NCBI RefSeq assembly: GCF_946478785.1
Contig: NZ_CAMLDD010000024.1
Coordinates: 1-64,000, forward strand
Length of the DNA: 64,000 nucleotides
Origin: an uncultured Flavobacterium sp.
Lineage (GTDB): Bacteria > Bacteroidota > Bacteroidia > Flavobacteriales > Flavobacteriaceae
Direction of reading: 5' to 3'
The notes beneath the pieces are model-generated. The model was not told the origin of the DNA. It did not search any database and worked only from the letters and a program-made list of their open reading frames with translations. The position numbers were made by a program, and so were the translations under genes. Shown piece by piece: positions 25,516-34,022 of the stretch (position 1 is the first letter of the stretch; each line of letters begins with the position of its first letter).

Positions 25516-27894
25516 CAAATATTCTTCAAGGCTTACTTCCGTTGCGTACACTGCCGAGTGTGTTCCGCCCAATCCAATCCAAACTTCCTTGTACAAGCGA
25601 CTGGCATCGTTGTTCATATTGATGGAGAGAACCTGTGCTTTTTCTTTCTCAGTAAGCCCCAGCATTGCCTGTATATCATCAAATTTGTTCATATACTTAC
25701 GCTGGTCGAGCAGGATTTTGCAATCGGAATTGTTGATGATACTCTCTTTCACAATCGGAGATTGGATAATATCATCTACCTCCTGTGTTACGACTATGGC
25801 TTCGCCAAAAAACTTTCTAACCGTTTTAAAGAGATACTTTATGTATTCAGCCATTCCTTCCTTTGCGATTGCTTTCCAAGCCTCCTCAATCAGTATCAGT
25901 TTGCGAATACCTTTCAGTCTTCGCATCTTGTTGATGAATACCTCCATAATGATAATGGTAACTATTGGAAAGAGGATTTTGTGGTCTTTAATCGCATCAA
26001 TTTCAAACACGATAAAGCGTTTGGATAAAAGGTCTAACTGCTTGTCCGAGTTCAGCAGATAGTCATACTCGCCACCTTTATAATAAGGTTCTAAAACATT
26101 GAGGAAATTGGCTATATCAAAGTCTTTTTCACGAACCTGTTTTTCTTCGAGTACCTTGCGGTAATCTCCTTTCACATATTCGTAAAAGCCATTGAACGAT
26201 GGGAAAAAGCCCTCGCTTTTTATTCGGTCGATATAACCTGAAACCGCATTGGAAAGAGCAACTTCCTCTGACCTTGTAGGCGGTTCATCGTCACGTTTCC
26301 AAAGCGTGAGTATCAAAGTCTTGATACTCTCACGCTTTTCAATGTCGAACACACCATCATCGGTGTAAAATGGATTAAAGGCAATCGGGTTATCTTCGGT
26401 ATAAGTGAAGTAAACACCGTCTTCGCCTTTAGTCTTTCCTTTGATTAATTCGCACAACCCCTGATAGGAGTTACCTGTATCTACCAGCAGTACGTGAGCA
26501 CCTTGCTCGTAGTATTGCCTAACCATGTGATTGGTAAAAAAAGATTTACCAGAACCTGACGGACCAAGAATAAACTTGTTCCGGTTCGTGATAATGCCAC
26601 GCTTCATTGGCAAATCCGAAATATCCAAATGAATAGGTTTTCCTGTAAGCCTGTCAGCCATCTTGATACCAAATGGCGATGGTGAATTGTGATAATTGGT
26701 TTCTTCGGTAAAGAAACATAAGGCTGGCTCAATAAAAGTGTAAAAACTTTCCTCGCTCGGAAAATCACCTGCATTGCCTGGCATTCCTGCCCAATACAGG
26801 GTAGCTACATCAGTTGTATTGTGGCGTGGCTTGCATTCCATTAATGCTAATGCACTACCGCAATCGTTTTTCAATTGTTTGAGTTCCACAGGATCTTCCG
26901 ACCAAGCCATAATGTTGAAGTGTGAACGAACTGAAGAAAGTCCGAAGGAATGGGCTTCGTTCAGGTACTTTTCAATCCATTCTTTGTTGATTTGGTTGGC
27001 ACGGCTGTACCGAGCCAGTGAGTGCATATTCCTTGCTGACTTCTCAAACTTTTGCAGGTTATCTTCGCTATTATCTAAAAACAGGTATTGGTTGTAGATG
27101 TGGTTACAGCTCAACAATAATCCCACAGGTGCAGCGAAGGATAAACGACAGTCGCTTCGATCAGTGGAAAGTTTTTCAAATCGGGTATCCGCCGAAACGG
27201 TTGCAGGCAGGTCGTCTGTATCGGACAAGGTATGCAGGGACAACCTTTTGTTTCCAATACGGACTTCTTCAGCACTGAGTGCTATATCCTGCATTGCCGT
27301 TCCGTTTTCTCTTGACAGCGTTAGGTATTGTTCCAGCAATCCCTGTGTTTCGTCCGTACCAATGATATCGTCTTCAGTCAAACGTCGCAGGCTTATAAAG
27401 CCGCTATCGTTCACAATACGCTCAAACTGAGCCACCACTTCCATAAATCGGTGTATCGTTTCTTTATTGATTTCCTTTGGAATAAGCGTACCCTTACAAA
27501 GCGAACTGAAATTACTTTGCATATGCATTCTATTCTTGGTCGTCTTGGTTAGAAACAGATAGCAATAATGGTTTAGGAATGGTCGCTCGTTAAAATGACG
27601 TTGGTAGGATTTTGACAGAAAACTTTGGTCTTCCTGTGCCAGATCGGGAGCGTAGTTTTCTTTGATGTACCAATCCTGTTTATGAATGACTGTAAAGTCT
27701 GGCAAGGTTTTGATTGCCTTGTGCCAAGCGGAATGGATAGCCTCGTATTCTGCCGACGCAACGGTAAACAGTTCTGGCAACCGTACTTCAAAACAGGCGG
27801 TAATGTCTGCATCTTTAGAAAGAATGCAGTTGTTCTCTATTGCTAGCAAAGGAAATTTGTTTTCCAATGTGGCTGTCTTAGCTACATTTCTCAT
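25516..27894 (-). CDS. traG: traG exon 1: conjugation ATPase TraG (VirB4-like)
   Basis: Exon 1 encodes 793 residues: N-terminal domain (MRNVAKTATLENKFPLLAIE), then the VirB4 ATPase with Walker A ILGPSGSGKSFFTNH (~residue 450) and Walker B LILIEEAWKAI (~670). Without splicing the frame runs three codons into the intron (VRP) and stops. With exon 2 (22907-23029) it becomes 833 residues, the normal size. TraG powers the type IV mating apparatus. It overlaps traF as ATGA. Confidence 0.92.
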
Positions 27895-28220
27895 ACGGTT
27901 TTGGGTTTAGGAGTGAATCTTAAATACCTGTGTACAGGCTTGCGACAGATTATGTAGCGAGGATGCCTTTTTATGGCTCCCAACTTCATCAGTCCGTGTT
28001 CGCCATATTTCCTGTTCAGTGAAAAAGTCTGCCATACGATGAGTGAAGCACCTCCGGTTCCGAGTAATAGACAGATGTAAGAATTTACACCTGCCATATA
28101 CATTATCATCACGAAGATTAAGGTACCGAGCAATCCACCTACGAAGATGAAAAGGTACTGTGCTTTCAATCCCTTAAATTCTACCGTTCTTCCGATGCCT
28201 TTGTTGATATTGTAATTCAT
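27891..28220 (-). CDS. traF: Conjugative transfer protein TraF (DUF4133)
   Basis: A 109-residue protein starting MNYNINKGIGRTVEFKGLKA, the DUF4133 pattern; a longer frame to 28295 overlaps traE and is rejected. Two transmembrane segments (~24-45 and 50-68). VirB3-like partner of the VirB4 ATPase; its stop overlaps the traG start by ATGA. Confidence 0.88.
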   Translation of the reverse strand: MNYNINKGIGRTVEFKGLKAQYLFIFVGGLLGTLIFVMIMYMAGVNSYICLLLGTGGASLIVWQTFSLNRKYGEHGLMKLGAIKRHPRYIICRKPVHRYLRFTPKPKTV

Positions 28221-28231
28221 AAGGCAAAAGA

Positions 28232-28540
28232 TTAAAGAAAGAATGAACGTAGAATAGTAGCCGCTACAATCAGGAAGATACACGCACCGAACCATGAAGC
28301 TGCCGTCTTCGAAGTATCGGGGTCGCCACTACTGAATTTGTTGTACACCTTAACGCCTCCGATAAGCCCAACCACCGCACCGATGGCGTAAATTAATTGG
28401 GTTGCGGGGTCGAAATAACTTGTTACCATTTGGGTAGCTTCGTTGATCCCAGCCGAACCATTTCCCTGTGCGAAAGAACCAATTCCTGACAACATCGCTA
28501 CGGTTGCCAGCAAAACTTTTTTTCTTTGTTTTTCCTTAAT
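28232..28540 (-). CDS. traE: Conjugative transfer protein TraE (DUF4134), non-ATG start
   Basis: The mature part QGNGSAGINEATQMVTSYFDPATQLIYAIGA (pattern at ~26-56) is typical DUF4134/TraE (VirB2-like pilin-type protein) with a signal peptide and two transmembrane segments. There is no in-frame ATG before the signal peptide: the frame opens after a TAA at 28552-28550, an ATT at 28540 would give a basic n-region (KEKQRKKVLLATVAM), and TTG at 28513 is the first conventional alternative start. I chose ATT because the signal peptide would otherwise lack positive charge. Confidence 0.78.
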   Translation of the reverse strand: MKEKQRKKVLLATVAMLSGIGSFAQGNGSAGINEATQMVTSYFDPATQLIYAIGAVVGLIGGVKVYNKFSSGDPDTSKTAASWFGACIFLIVAATILRSFFL

Positions 28541-28627
28541 TGAAACACATTAATTTGTTTTTGTTATCCCACACCTTGCGGGCTTTCGGGACAAAGATGT
28601 TTCGGAAATCAAGGGGTTATAACAAAG

Positions 28628-28667
28628 TGGCAGTCAAAGGAATGATTTGGCGTTGAGTGGCATAAAT
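28628..28667 (-). promoter_or_regulatory. 10-bp phased TGGC repeats upstream of the traE-Q operon
   Basis: Cores at 28628 (TGGC), 28638 (AGGA, degenerate), 28648 (TGGC) and 28658 (TGGC), exactly 10 bp apart. The array is ~90 nt upstream of traE and reads GCCA on the coding strand. A CATCTTTG resembling a -7 box lies between it and traE. Confidence 0.7.
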
Positions 28668-28681
28668 ATTTATCAAAATAT

Positions 28682-28727
28682 TTTGATTGTAAGAAAATCT
28701 TACATACTTTTGTATGAAATTCTTACA
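28682..28727 (+). promoter_or_regulatory. Promoter with two palindromic operators (XRE-controlled cassette)
   Basis: TTTG (28682-28685), 19 nt, and TACTTTTG (28705-28712) form a near-ideal Bacteroidetes promoter. A palindrome TGTAAGAAAATCTTACA (28688-28704) fills the spacer exactly. A second copy with one arm mismatch, TGTATGAAATTCTTACA, lies at 28711-28727 over the start region. Binding of a dimer to either would block RNA polymerase; the XRE-family protein encoded in the operon is the obvious candidate. Confidence 0.78.
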
Positions 28728-28730
28728 ATC

Positions 28731-29003
28731 ATGGAAATATTAGAATTAGAAAAAGAAATAATTGAGATTATACAAGAAGTTTGTATTCATCAAGAAGTTG
28801 AAGAAGTCGTAAGTGGAAATTTCTATCCTGGAAATTTCATTATGAGTCAAGTGTTAGTTTCCATTTTTTCTCAAATTGAGATTAAAACAGGTATTACTAT
28901 ACCAAATGATTGCTATATTTTCCATGATCAAAAAACGAAGAAACAATTAAATATAAAAGAGGCTGCAACGAAGCTATTAAAATTGTCAAAAAATGAACAA
29001 TAA
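28731..29003 (+). CDS. Divergent acyl carrier protein-like protein
   Basis: A 90-residue protein, starting at the ATG 28731 just after the second operator (an upstream extension to 28647 would read through the promoter). It aligns to acyl carrier proteins around the attachment site: Ser39 in MSQVLVSIFSQIE, then Glu11, Gly15-Ile16 and Pro19 positions downstream of it (GITIP), exactly the ACP spacing; the usual Asp before Ser is Met. The holo-ACP synthase at the end of the operon would attach phosphopantetheine to Ser39. The identification is by motif spacing only. Confidence 0.62.
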   Translation: MEILELEKEIIEIIQEVCIHQEVEEVVSGNFYPGNFIMSQVLVSIFSQIEIKTGITIPNDCYIFHDQKTKKQLNIKEAATKLLKLSKNEQ

Positions 29004-29331
29004 GGGTACTATGACTGAAAGAGAACAAATTGCTGAAAGATTAAAAGAAGCAAGGGTTATGTCTGGCTTGTCGCAAGAAAATGCTGCAAAAATCTTACAA
29101 ATACAAAGACCAGCTATTTCTGAAATAGAAAGTGGAAAACGAAAAGTAAGTGCAGAAGAGATTATTCAATTTGCTAAGTTGTACAAAGTAAGCACTTCAT
29201 GGCTTTTGTTGAAAGAGGAAAATGAATCGGCTTTAGATGAGCAAACAAAAATTGCTGCAAGGGAATTGGGGAAAATGGATGAATCCGACAGAAAGAAGCT
29301 ATTAGAAATCTTAAGAATACTTCCGAAATAA
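28993..29331 (+). CDS. XRE-family helix-turn-helix regulator
   Basis: A 112-residue protein with an HTH_3 domain (residues ~12-65: LKEARVMSGLSQENAAKIL, then RPAISEIESGKRKVSAEE). The start may be 28993, overlapping the ACP stop, or ATG 29011 (MTEREQIAERL). Directly followed by an ImmA/IrrE peptidase gene, the standard repressor/antirepressor pairing of mobile elements. It probably binds the palindromes at 28688-28727. Confidence 0.9.
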   Translation: MNNKGTMTEREQIAERLKEARVMSGLSQENAAKILQIQRPAISEIESGKRKVSAEEIIQFAKLYKVSTSWLLLKEENESALDEQTKIAARELGKMDESDRKKLLEILRILPK

Positions 29332-30192
29332 ATGAATGAGTTATATACAAGTGCTATCCGAAAAGCAAGTGAAACAAGACTAAAATTAGGGCTCAGTTTA
29401 TATGAGGCTATAAACATCTACGATGTTTGTTCTAAATTAAACATAGATGTACAATTCGTTGATATTAATATGGAAGGTCTTTATGTAAATAATATCATTA
29501 TGAACAATACAAGCCAACCCAAAATTATAATTTCACGTCTACGTCCGTTCCCAAGAAGAATTTTTACTTGCGGACATGAATTAGGTCATCATGTTTTTAA
29601 CCATGGATTAAAATTAGATATTCTTACAGACGAAAATGACAACTCAAATTACAAAAGTGATGATGAGAAATTAGTTGATGCATTTTCTGCTCATTTGTTA
29701 ATGCCAATTGCTTGTGTACAATCAGAGTTCAAAAAAAGAAAGCTTGATTTTAATACCGCAAGAGAAATTGATTATTATATAGTTAGTTCTGTATTAGGGG
29801 TTGGATATCAAACGTTAATTACACATTGTAAAGTCAATATGTTAATGAATGAATATAAATACATGGAATTATCTAAACATACACCTTCCAAAATATTCAA
29901 AAAGCATTTTGGCAACGTTGAAGAAAAAGCATATTTCAAGATTATTGATTTTAAAACAAATAATCAACCTATTGATTTAGAAGTTTCAAACTACTTAGTT
30001 ATTCCTTCTGATTTAGAAGTTGATAATAACTATTTAGAAAAGATAAAAAGCACAGAAGTTGGGACACTATATTTAGCGAAAAAATCTGGAATATCTTCCA
30101 TTTATTCAACAAGTGGTGAAACCAGTTGCTTTGTGAGAATCCAACCACAGAACTATATTGGTTTTGCGGAATATAGACATTTAGAAAACTAA
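29332..30192 (+). CDS. ImmA/IrrE-family metallopeptidase
   Basis: A 286-residue protein with the zinc-peptidase motif HELGHH (residues 82-87) in CGHELGHHVFNHG and a downstream acidic zinc-ligand region (DEKLVDAFSAHLLMP, Asp/Glu ~ residues 115-120). The C-terminal ~100 residues form an extra domain. ImmA-type enzymes cleave the partner XRE repressor on a signal. The gene starts directly after the XRE stop, so the pair is likely the operon's switch. Confidence 0.9.
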   Translation: MNELYTSAIRKASETRLKLGLSLYEAINIYDVCSKLNIDVQFVDINMEGLYVNNIIMNNTSQPKIIISRLRPFPRRIFTCGHELGHHVFNHGLKLDILTDENDNSNYKSDDEKLVDAFSAHLLMPIACVQSEFKKRKLDFNTAREIDYYIVSSVLGVGYQTLITHCKVNMLMNEYKYMELSKHTPSKIFKKHFGNVEEKAYFKIIDFKTNNQPIDLEVSNYLVIPSDLEVDNNYLEKIKSTEVGTLYLAKKSGISSIYSTSGETSCFVRIQPQNYIGFAEYRHLEN

Positions 30193-30196
30193 TAAA

Positions 30197-30940
30197 ATGA
30201 ATATACCAGTACTAATAGAAGAGAATAATTTATCGAAAGCATGGTGTAAAGTGTTACAACATATAATCGATAACTCGGGTAATGAAATTACACCATTAGT
30301 TTTGACTTTATCTGATTTTGACGAGGATAACACTATAAAAAACGAATTGAACAAAGATTTGGCAGAACACCAACTAGATTCAATTGATATTGTTTCTGAA
30401 ACAATATTTCCACAATCTTTATATCTGTTTAACAAAAGTAACCGGCAAGAGTTGTTTAGATTGTATTTAGAAAACGTTTTACCAAGACTAAAGAAAATTG
30501 ATAAGCGAAACAGTGCAGGAACTTATTTTGAACGCCTTATAGCATTTGGAGACAGTAAAAAGAATCAATTAGAAATAATAATTGATTCTTTAAGTGAAGA
30601 CTCTAAAATAAAACGTCGCTCGAAATCACAAGCTGCTATTTTTGACCCATTAAAAGACCATAAAAATGGCGTATTCCAGAGTTTTCCTTGTTTACAACAT
30701 GTTTCATTCTATAAATCAGAAAATGGAGGATTAATAATAAATAGCTTTTATGCTATGCAGTATTTGTATCAGAGAGCTTATGGAAACTGGTTAGGGTTAA
30801 TCAATCTTGGAAAGTTTGTAGCACAGCAAGCTGGATTAGAATTGGAACGATTTAATTGTTTTGTTGGAGTTGAAAAATTAGACCATTTAACAAAAGCTCA
30901 AGCAAAAGGATTAATAATTAAAATGAAGGTAGAAAACTAA
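30197..30940 (+). CDS. Thymidylate synthase-like protein
   Basis: A 247-residue protein following the thymidylate synthase order of motifs: AWCKVLQHIIDNSGNE near the N-terminus, then GTYFERLIAFGDSKKNQLEIII (pattern around the NQL box, ~108-130), catalytic-type Cys165 in SFPCLQHVSFY, and YLYQRAYGNWLGLINLG corresponding to the QRSxDxxLGxPFN box with Asp changed to Asn. Relatives of this fold methylate dUMP or hydroxymethylate pyrimidine nucleotides. With the neighbouring genes a modified pyrimidine product is likely, but the substrate is unknown. Overlaps the next start by 1 nt. Confidence 0.7.
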   Translation: MNIPVLIEENNLSKAWCKVLQHIIDNSGNEITPLVLTLSDFDEDNTIKNELNKDLAEHQLDSIDIVSETIFPQSLYLFNKSNRQELFRLYLENVLPRLKKIDKRNSAGTYFERLIAFGDSKKNQLEIIIDSLSEDSKIKRRSKSQAAIFDPLKDHKNGVFQSFPCLQHVSFYKSENGGLIINSFYAMQYLYQRAYGNWLGLINLGKFVAQQAGLELERFNCFVGVEKLDHLTKAQAKGLIIKMKVEN

Positions 30941-31974
30941 TGAGTACAATAGCTAAAAAGCAGAACACTTTTACAATATATAAGCCATTATTACCTGCTA
31001 AAACAACAGAGGTATTTGATAGCTATTGGAGGTTTGCGGTATTACGACAAGATGTTTTTTTTAGTCGAATACAAGGGGATAAATATCCTTGGACAAACGA
31101 CCCCATTTTATCTAAACATAAATTTACAAATGCTTACAGGGCTTCGGATAGAGTAAGTCAGTATTTAATTAAGGAAGTTATTTACAATGATGATTATTCT
31201 AACTCACCCGATGAAGTTCTTTTTAGAATACTGTTGTTCAAATTGTTTAACAAAATTGACACATGGGAATTGCTAAAAAAAAATATTGGAGACTTAAATT
31301 ATGAAGAATTTGATTTTAAAAGGTATGATAAAGTTCTAAGTAAGGCTTTCGCAGAAAAGAAGACAATCTATTCAGCAGCATATATAATGCCTTCTGTAAG
31401 GCAATTTGGCTACGAGCGAAAACACTCAAATCATTTAAAATTGATAGATTATATCTTGAAAAAAGACACTTCTATACAACTTATGGATTGTAACAAAATG
31501 CAACAAGCATTTGACATTGTTAAAAGTTTTCCGGGATTAGGCGATTTTTTAGCGTATCAAATTTTAATTGACATTAATTACTCTAATATAATTGATTTTT
31601 CAGAATCAGAATTTGTAGTACCTGGCCCTGGAGCTTTAGGTGGAATAAGTAAATGCTTTGCTAATACAGGAGGGTTAAGCAATGTTGAAATCATTAAACT
31701 AATGACCGATAGGCAGGAAATGGAATTTGAAAGATTACAGTTAGATTTCAAAACACTTTGGGGAAGGCGATTACAACTGATAGATTGTCAAAATTTATTT
31801 TGTGAAGTAGATAAGTATGCAAGAGTAAAACATCCTGATATAAAAGGCAATAGTGATAGAGTAAGGATTAAGCAAGTGTACAAACTTAACTCTAAACCTA
31901 TTGACTATTGGTTTCCTCCAAAATGGGGAATTAACGAAAACATTATTTCTGATTTAAAGAATAAAATACTATGA
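30940..31974 (+). CDS. 5-hmdU DNA kinase helical domain / thymine pyrophosphorylase-family protein
   Basis: A 344-residue protein resembling the glycosylase-like helical family annotated as HMUDK_hel or alpha-glutamyl/putrescinyl-thymine pyrophosphorylase: SYWRFAVLRQDVFFSRIQG, PWTNDPILSKHKFTNAYRAS, DRVSQYLI (~residues 27-80), a helix-hairpin-helix-like PGLGDFLAYQILID (~198-211), and GPGALGGISKCF (~229-240). Known relatives act on hypermodified pyrimidines in DNA. No P-loop kinase motif is visible. Its stop overlaps the next start as ATGA. Family recalled from pattern, not searched. Confidence 0.6.
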   Translation: MSTIAKKQNTFTIYKPLLPAKTTEVFDSYWRFAVLRQDVFFSRIQGDKYPWTNDPILSKHKFTNAYRASDRVSQYLIKEVIYNDDYSNSPDEVLFRILLFKLFNKIDTWELLKKNIGDLNYEEFDFKRYDKVLSKAFAEKKTIYSAAYIMPSVRQFGYERKHSNHLKLIDYILKKDTSIQLMDCNKMQQAFDIVKSFPGLGDFLAYQILIDINYSNIIDFSESEFVVPGPGALGGISKCFANTGGLSNVEIIKLMTDRQEMEFERLQLDFKTLWGRRLQLIDCQNLFCEVDKYARVKHPDIKGNSDRVRIKQVYKLNSKPIDYWFPPKWGINENIISDLKNKIL

Positions 31975-32555
31975 TAAAACAAATTAAGAAAAAGTTTTTT
32001 GACGACAACTATATATCTGGGGAGCAAATCCCTAGATATTTTAACGTGTCATTTAAAGAAGTAGGAAATGACCAAAAGAACGAAGTAAGAGTAATTTTTA
32101 ATGGAACTGAACAACTTGGAGATGTTATTAATGACAACTCTTATAAAAATGATTACTATCGTTATCATGATATATTTCATTATTCGTTTGCCGCTCTATT
32201 GGGATGGTCTCCATGTACAAGAGCCATGATGAAAAGAAAACGAAAAAGTAACACTTTGGTTGATGAAATAGAAGACGGTGCAAGAGCCACAATTACGGAG
32301 GAAGCAATTTCTATGATTATATTTAATGAAGCAAAAAGAAAGAATTTTTTTAAAGGAAAATCAAAAGTATCAAAAACTACTTTGAGAATAATTAAAGAAA
32401 TGACAGAGAATTTTGAAGTAAGCGTTCGTACCTCTGAAGAATGGGAATATGCCATATTACAATCTTATGCTGCTTTTAGATTTCTGATATCAAATCAGGG
32501 CGGTCTTATAGAATTTGATACAGCAAATAGAAAATTAAAACATATTTCATTTTAG
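31971..32555 (+). CDS. MazG-like all-alpha nucleotide pyrophosphohydrolase-related protein
   Basis: A 194-residue helical protein with YYRYHDIFHYSFAALLGWSP (~61-80) and VDEIEDGARATITEEAIS (~97-114). These acidic helices resemble the metal-binding EExxE/ExxD arrangement of MazG-like enzymes, which hydrolyse (d)NTPs to monophosphates. Sandwiched between the glycosylase-like gene and holo-ACP synthase in the same operon. The assignment is tentative. Confidence 0.5.
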   Translation: MIKQIKKKFFDDNYISGEQIPRYFNVSFKEVGNDQKNEVRVIFNGTEQLGDVINDNSYKNDYYRYHDIFHYSFAALLGWSPCTRAMMKRKRKSNTLVDEIEDGARATITEEAISMIIFNEAKRKNFFKGKSKVSKTTLRIIKEMTENFEVSVRTSEEWEYAILQSYAAFRFLISNQGGLIEFDTANRKLKHISF

Positions 32556-32557
32556 TA

Positions 32558-32932
32558 ATGATTATTTCAATTGGCTGTGATATAGTAGAACATACTGTTT
32601 CACGAAAGTTAGATTGGGAAAATAATAGAGCTATACAATCTAGAATCTTTTCTAATAGGGAGTTAGACCTCTGTCCAGCAAAAGGAACACTACAATTTCT
32701 TTCGGGTAGATTTGCGGCAAAGGAGGCTATTCTAAAATGCTTGTTTACAGGTATGGAAGACGGAATTGCTTTAACCGATATTGAAATATTAAAAGAAGAT
32801 GCAGGAAGACCAAATATAATCTTATCAGGTACTCCACTACACCTATCTATATCTTTAGGGATTAAGAACTGGCATGTTAGTATAAGCCATTCTTCTTCTT
32901 TCTCTCAGGCTTTTGTTATTGCTGAAGGATAA
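32558..32932 (+). CDS. Holo-ACP synthase / 4'-phosphopantetheinyl transferase
   Basis: A 124-residue AcpS-type enzyme: metal-binding SIGCDIVEH (Asp8), the signature GRFAAKEAILKCLFTG (residues 50-65, Glu56), and WHVSISHSSSFSQAFVIAEG at the C-terminus. It transfers phosphopantetheine from CoA to a carrier-protein serine. The only carrier-like protein in the neighbourhood is the first gene of this operon. As the last gene it ends 6 nt from the convergent traD. Confidence 0.85.
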   Translation: MIISIGCDIVEHTVSRKLDWENNRAIQSRIFSNRELDLCPAKGTLQFLSGRFAAKEAILKCLFTGMEDGIALTDIEILKEDAGRPNIILSGTPLHLSISLGIKNWHVSISHSSSFSQAFVIAEG

Positions 32933-32938
32933 AAATCC

Positions 32939-33574
32939 TTACACAAACTCCCCAATGTCAAAATCATTCAAATCACTTTTCCGCAAAGTGGAAGAACTGG
33001 CATCCGTTTCAGAAATGATTGTGCTATCCAAAAGCTCGGCAATTTTTCTGGATGCACCGTCTATGGAATTTTCCAGTAGACTGAATAATTCGGTTCCCTG
33101 TATTTTCTGAACTATAGCTATCGCTGTTTCCTTTTGGGCTGTTTCCAACTTTTCTTTTTGGAGCAATACCCCCACGGAGCTTAGTTCTTCAAAAGTAACC
33201 CCTTGGGCTAAACCATTATTGCCACCGGATATTCCATACCTTTTCCATTCTTCTTCCTCTTCCTCAAAATCAGGCGTATTACTAAAAACCTTATCCAGCT
33301 CTTCCTGCGGAATTTGAATACCTAAGTTTTCATTCTCGTCGTATTCTATGTCTAAATTATCAGGATTAAAATTTGGTTCCTCCACTTGGCGATCAGTGGC
33401 GGTGTTTGGCACTAATTGGCTTCTTATAGATTTCGGTTGTCCCATTATATCTGGATGATTAGGATTGACTTTTTCCTGTTTCGGCTTTTGCTCCGACCTC
33501 TTTTTGATAACAATCTTATCATGCAACAATAGCCCAATGACTATCAGCAGGCATATTACAATTAATGTTTCCAT
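32939..33574 (-). CDS. traD: Conjugative transfer protein TraD
   Basis: A 211-residue protein with an N-terminal membrane segment (ETLIVICLLIVIGLLL), then a charged, acidic body (FEEEEEEWKRYGISGGNNGLAQGVTFEEL) typical of TraD of Bacteroidetes ICEs. It is the last gene of the traA-B-D group; the plus-strand cassette separates it from traE, its usual downstream neighbour. Confidence 0.8.
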   Translation of the reverse strand: METLIVICLLIVIGLLLHDKIVIKKRSEQKPKQEKVNPNHPDIMGQPKSIRSQLVPNTATDRQVEEPNFNPDNLDIEYDENENLGIQIPQEELDKVFSNTPDFEEEEEEWKRYGISGGNNGLAQGVTFEELSSVGVLLQKEKLETAQKETAIAIVQKIQGTELFSLLENSIDGASRKIAELLDSTIISETDASSSTLRKSDLNDFDIGEFV

Positions 33575-33579
33575 AACTA

Positions 33580-34017
33580 TTAAATCGGTTTATACTTTTC
33601 GTTATAGCTCTTGGTAATCTGTTCGGCAAATTCCTGAAAATGATAATCCAGTAAGTTGTCCAAATAAGCATAAATAGTAATCTTATCTTCGCCAATCACC
33701 TGTATGATGCGTGTCAATTTTTCATGAAATTCTGGTCTGATATAAACTGTTTTTCCGTCACGGGCATTGGTGTCTGATTTCTTAAAAAATGTACTTTCGT
33801 AATCTACTTCAGAATTTCTCTTACTACGGATCTTATCCCTGACAGCCTGTTTCTCCTGTGATAGTTCCTTTGGCTTAACGACCTCCGTTTCGGTTATTTT
33901 TGGTTCAGGTTCCGGTGGAAGCTGTAACCCTTCTTTCTTTACACCGTCAACCATCAGATTCATCATTAACTCCTCGTCAATATCAGGAGTAATTTTTTTC
34001 TTATTATCTTTTTCCAT
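33580..34017 (-). CDS. traB: DUF3408 conjugation protein (TraB-like)
   Basis: A 145-residue protein with a disordered acidic/Pro-rich N-terminal half and the DUF3408 C-terminal domain (DGKTVYIRPEFHEKLTRIIQVIGEDKITIYAYLDNLLDYHF), a ribbon-helix-helix-like module. Adjacent to the ParA-like traA, it may act as the DNA-binding partner (ParB-like) of that ATPase. Gaps of 5 nt on each side indicate one operon. Confidence 0.82.
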   Translation of the reverse strand: MEKDNKKKITPDIDEELMMNLMVDGVKKEGLQLPPEPEPKITETEVVKPKELSQEKQAVRDKIRSKRNSEVDYESTFFKKSDTNARDGKTVYIRPEFHEKLTRIIQVIGEDKITIYAYLDNLLDYHFQEFAEQITKSYNEKYKPI

Positions 34018-34022
34018 AGGGA

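Noticed and set aside
24993..26062. Long plus-strand frames (209, 224 and 183 residues)
   Set aside because: They span the intron-exon 1 junction antisense to traG and intron domain sequence, with no family pattern.
25504..27894. traG as a truncated pseudogene ending VRP
   Set aside because: The stop is inside a group II intron; exon 2 is present and in frame, so splicing gives a full protein.
28221..28295. N-terminal extension of TraF to 28295
   Set aside because: It overlaps the end of traE; family members start at MNYNINKG.
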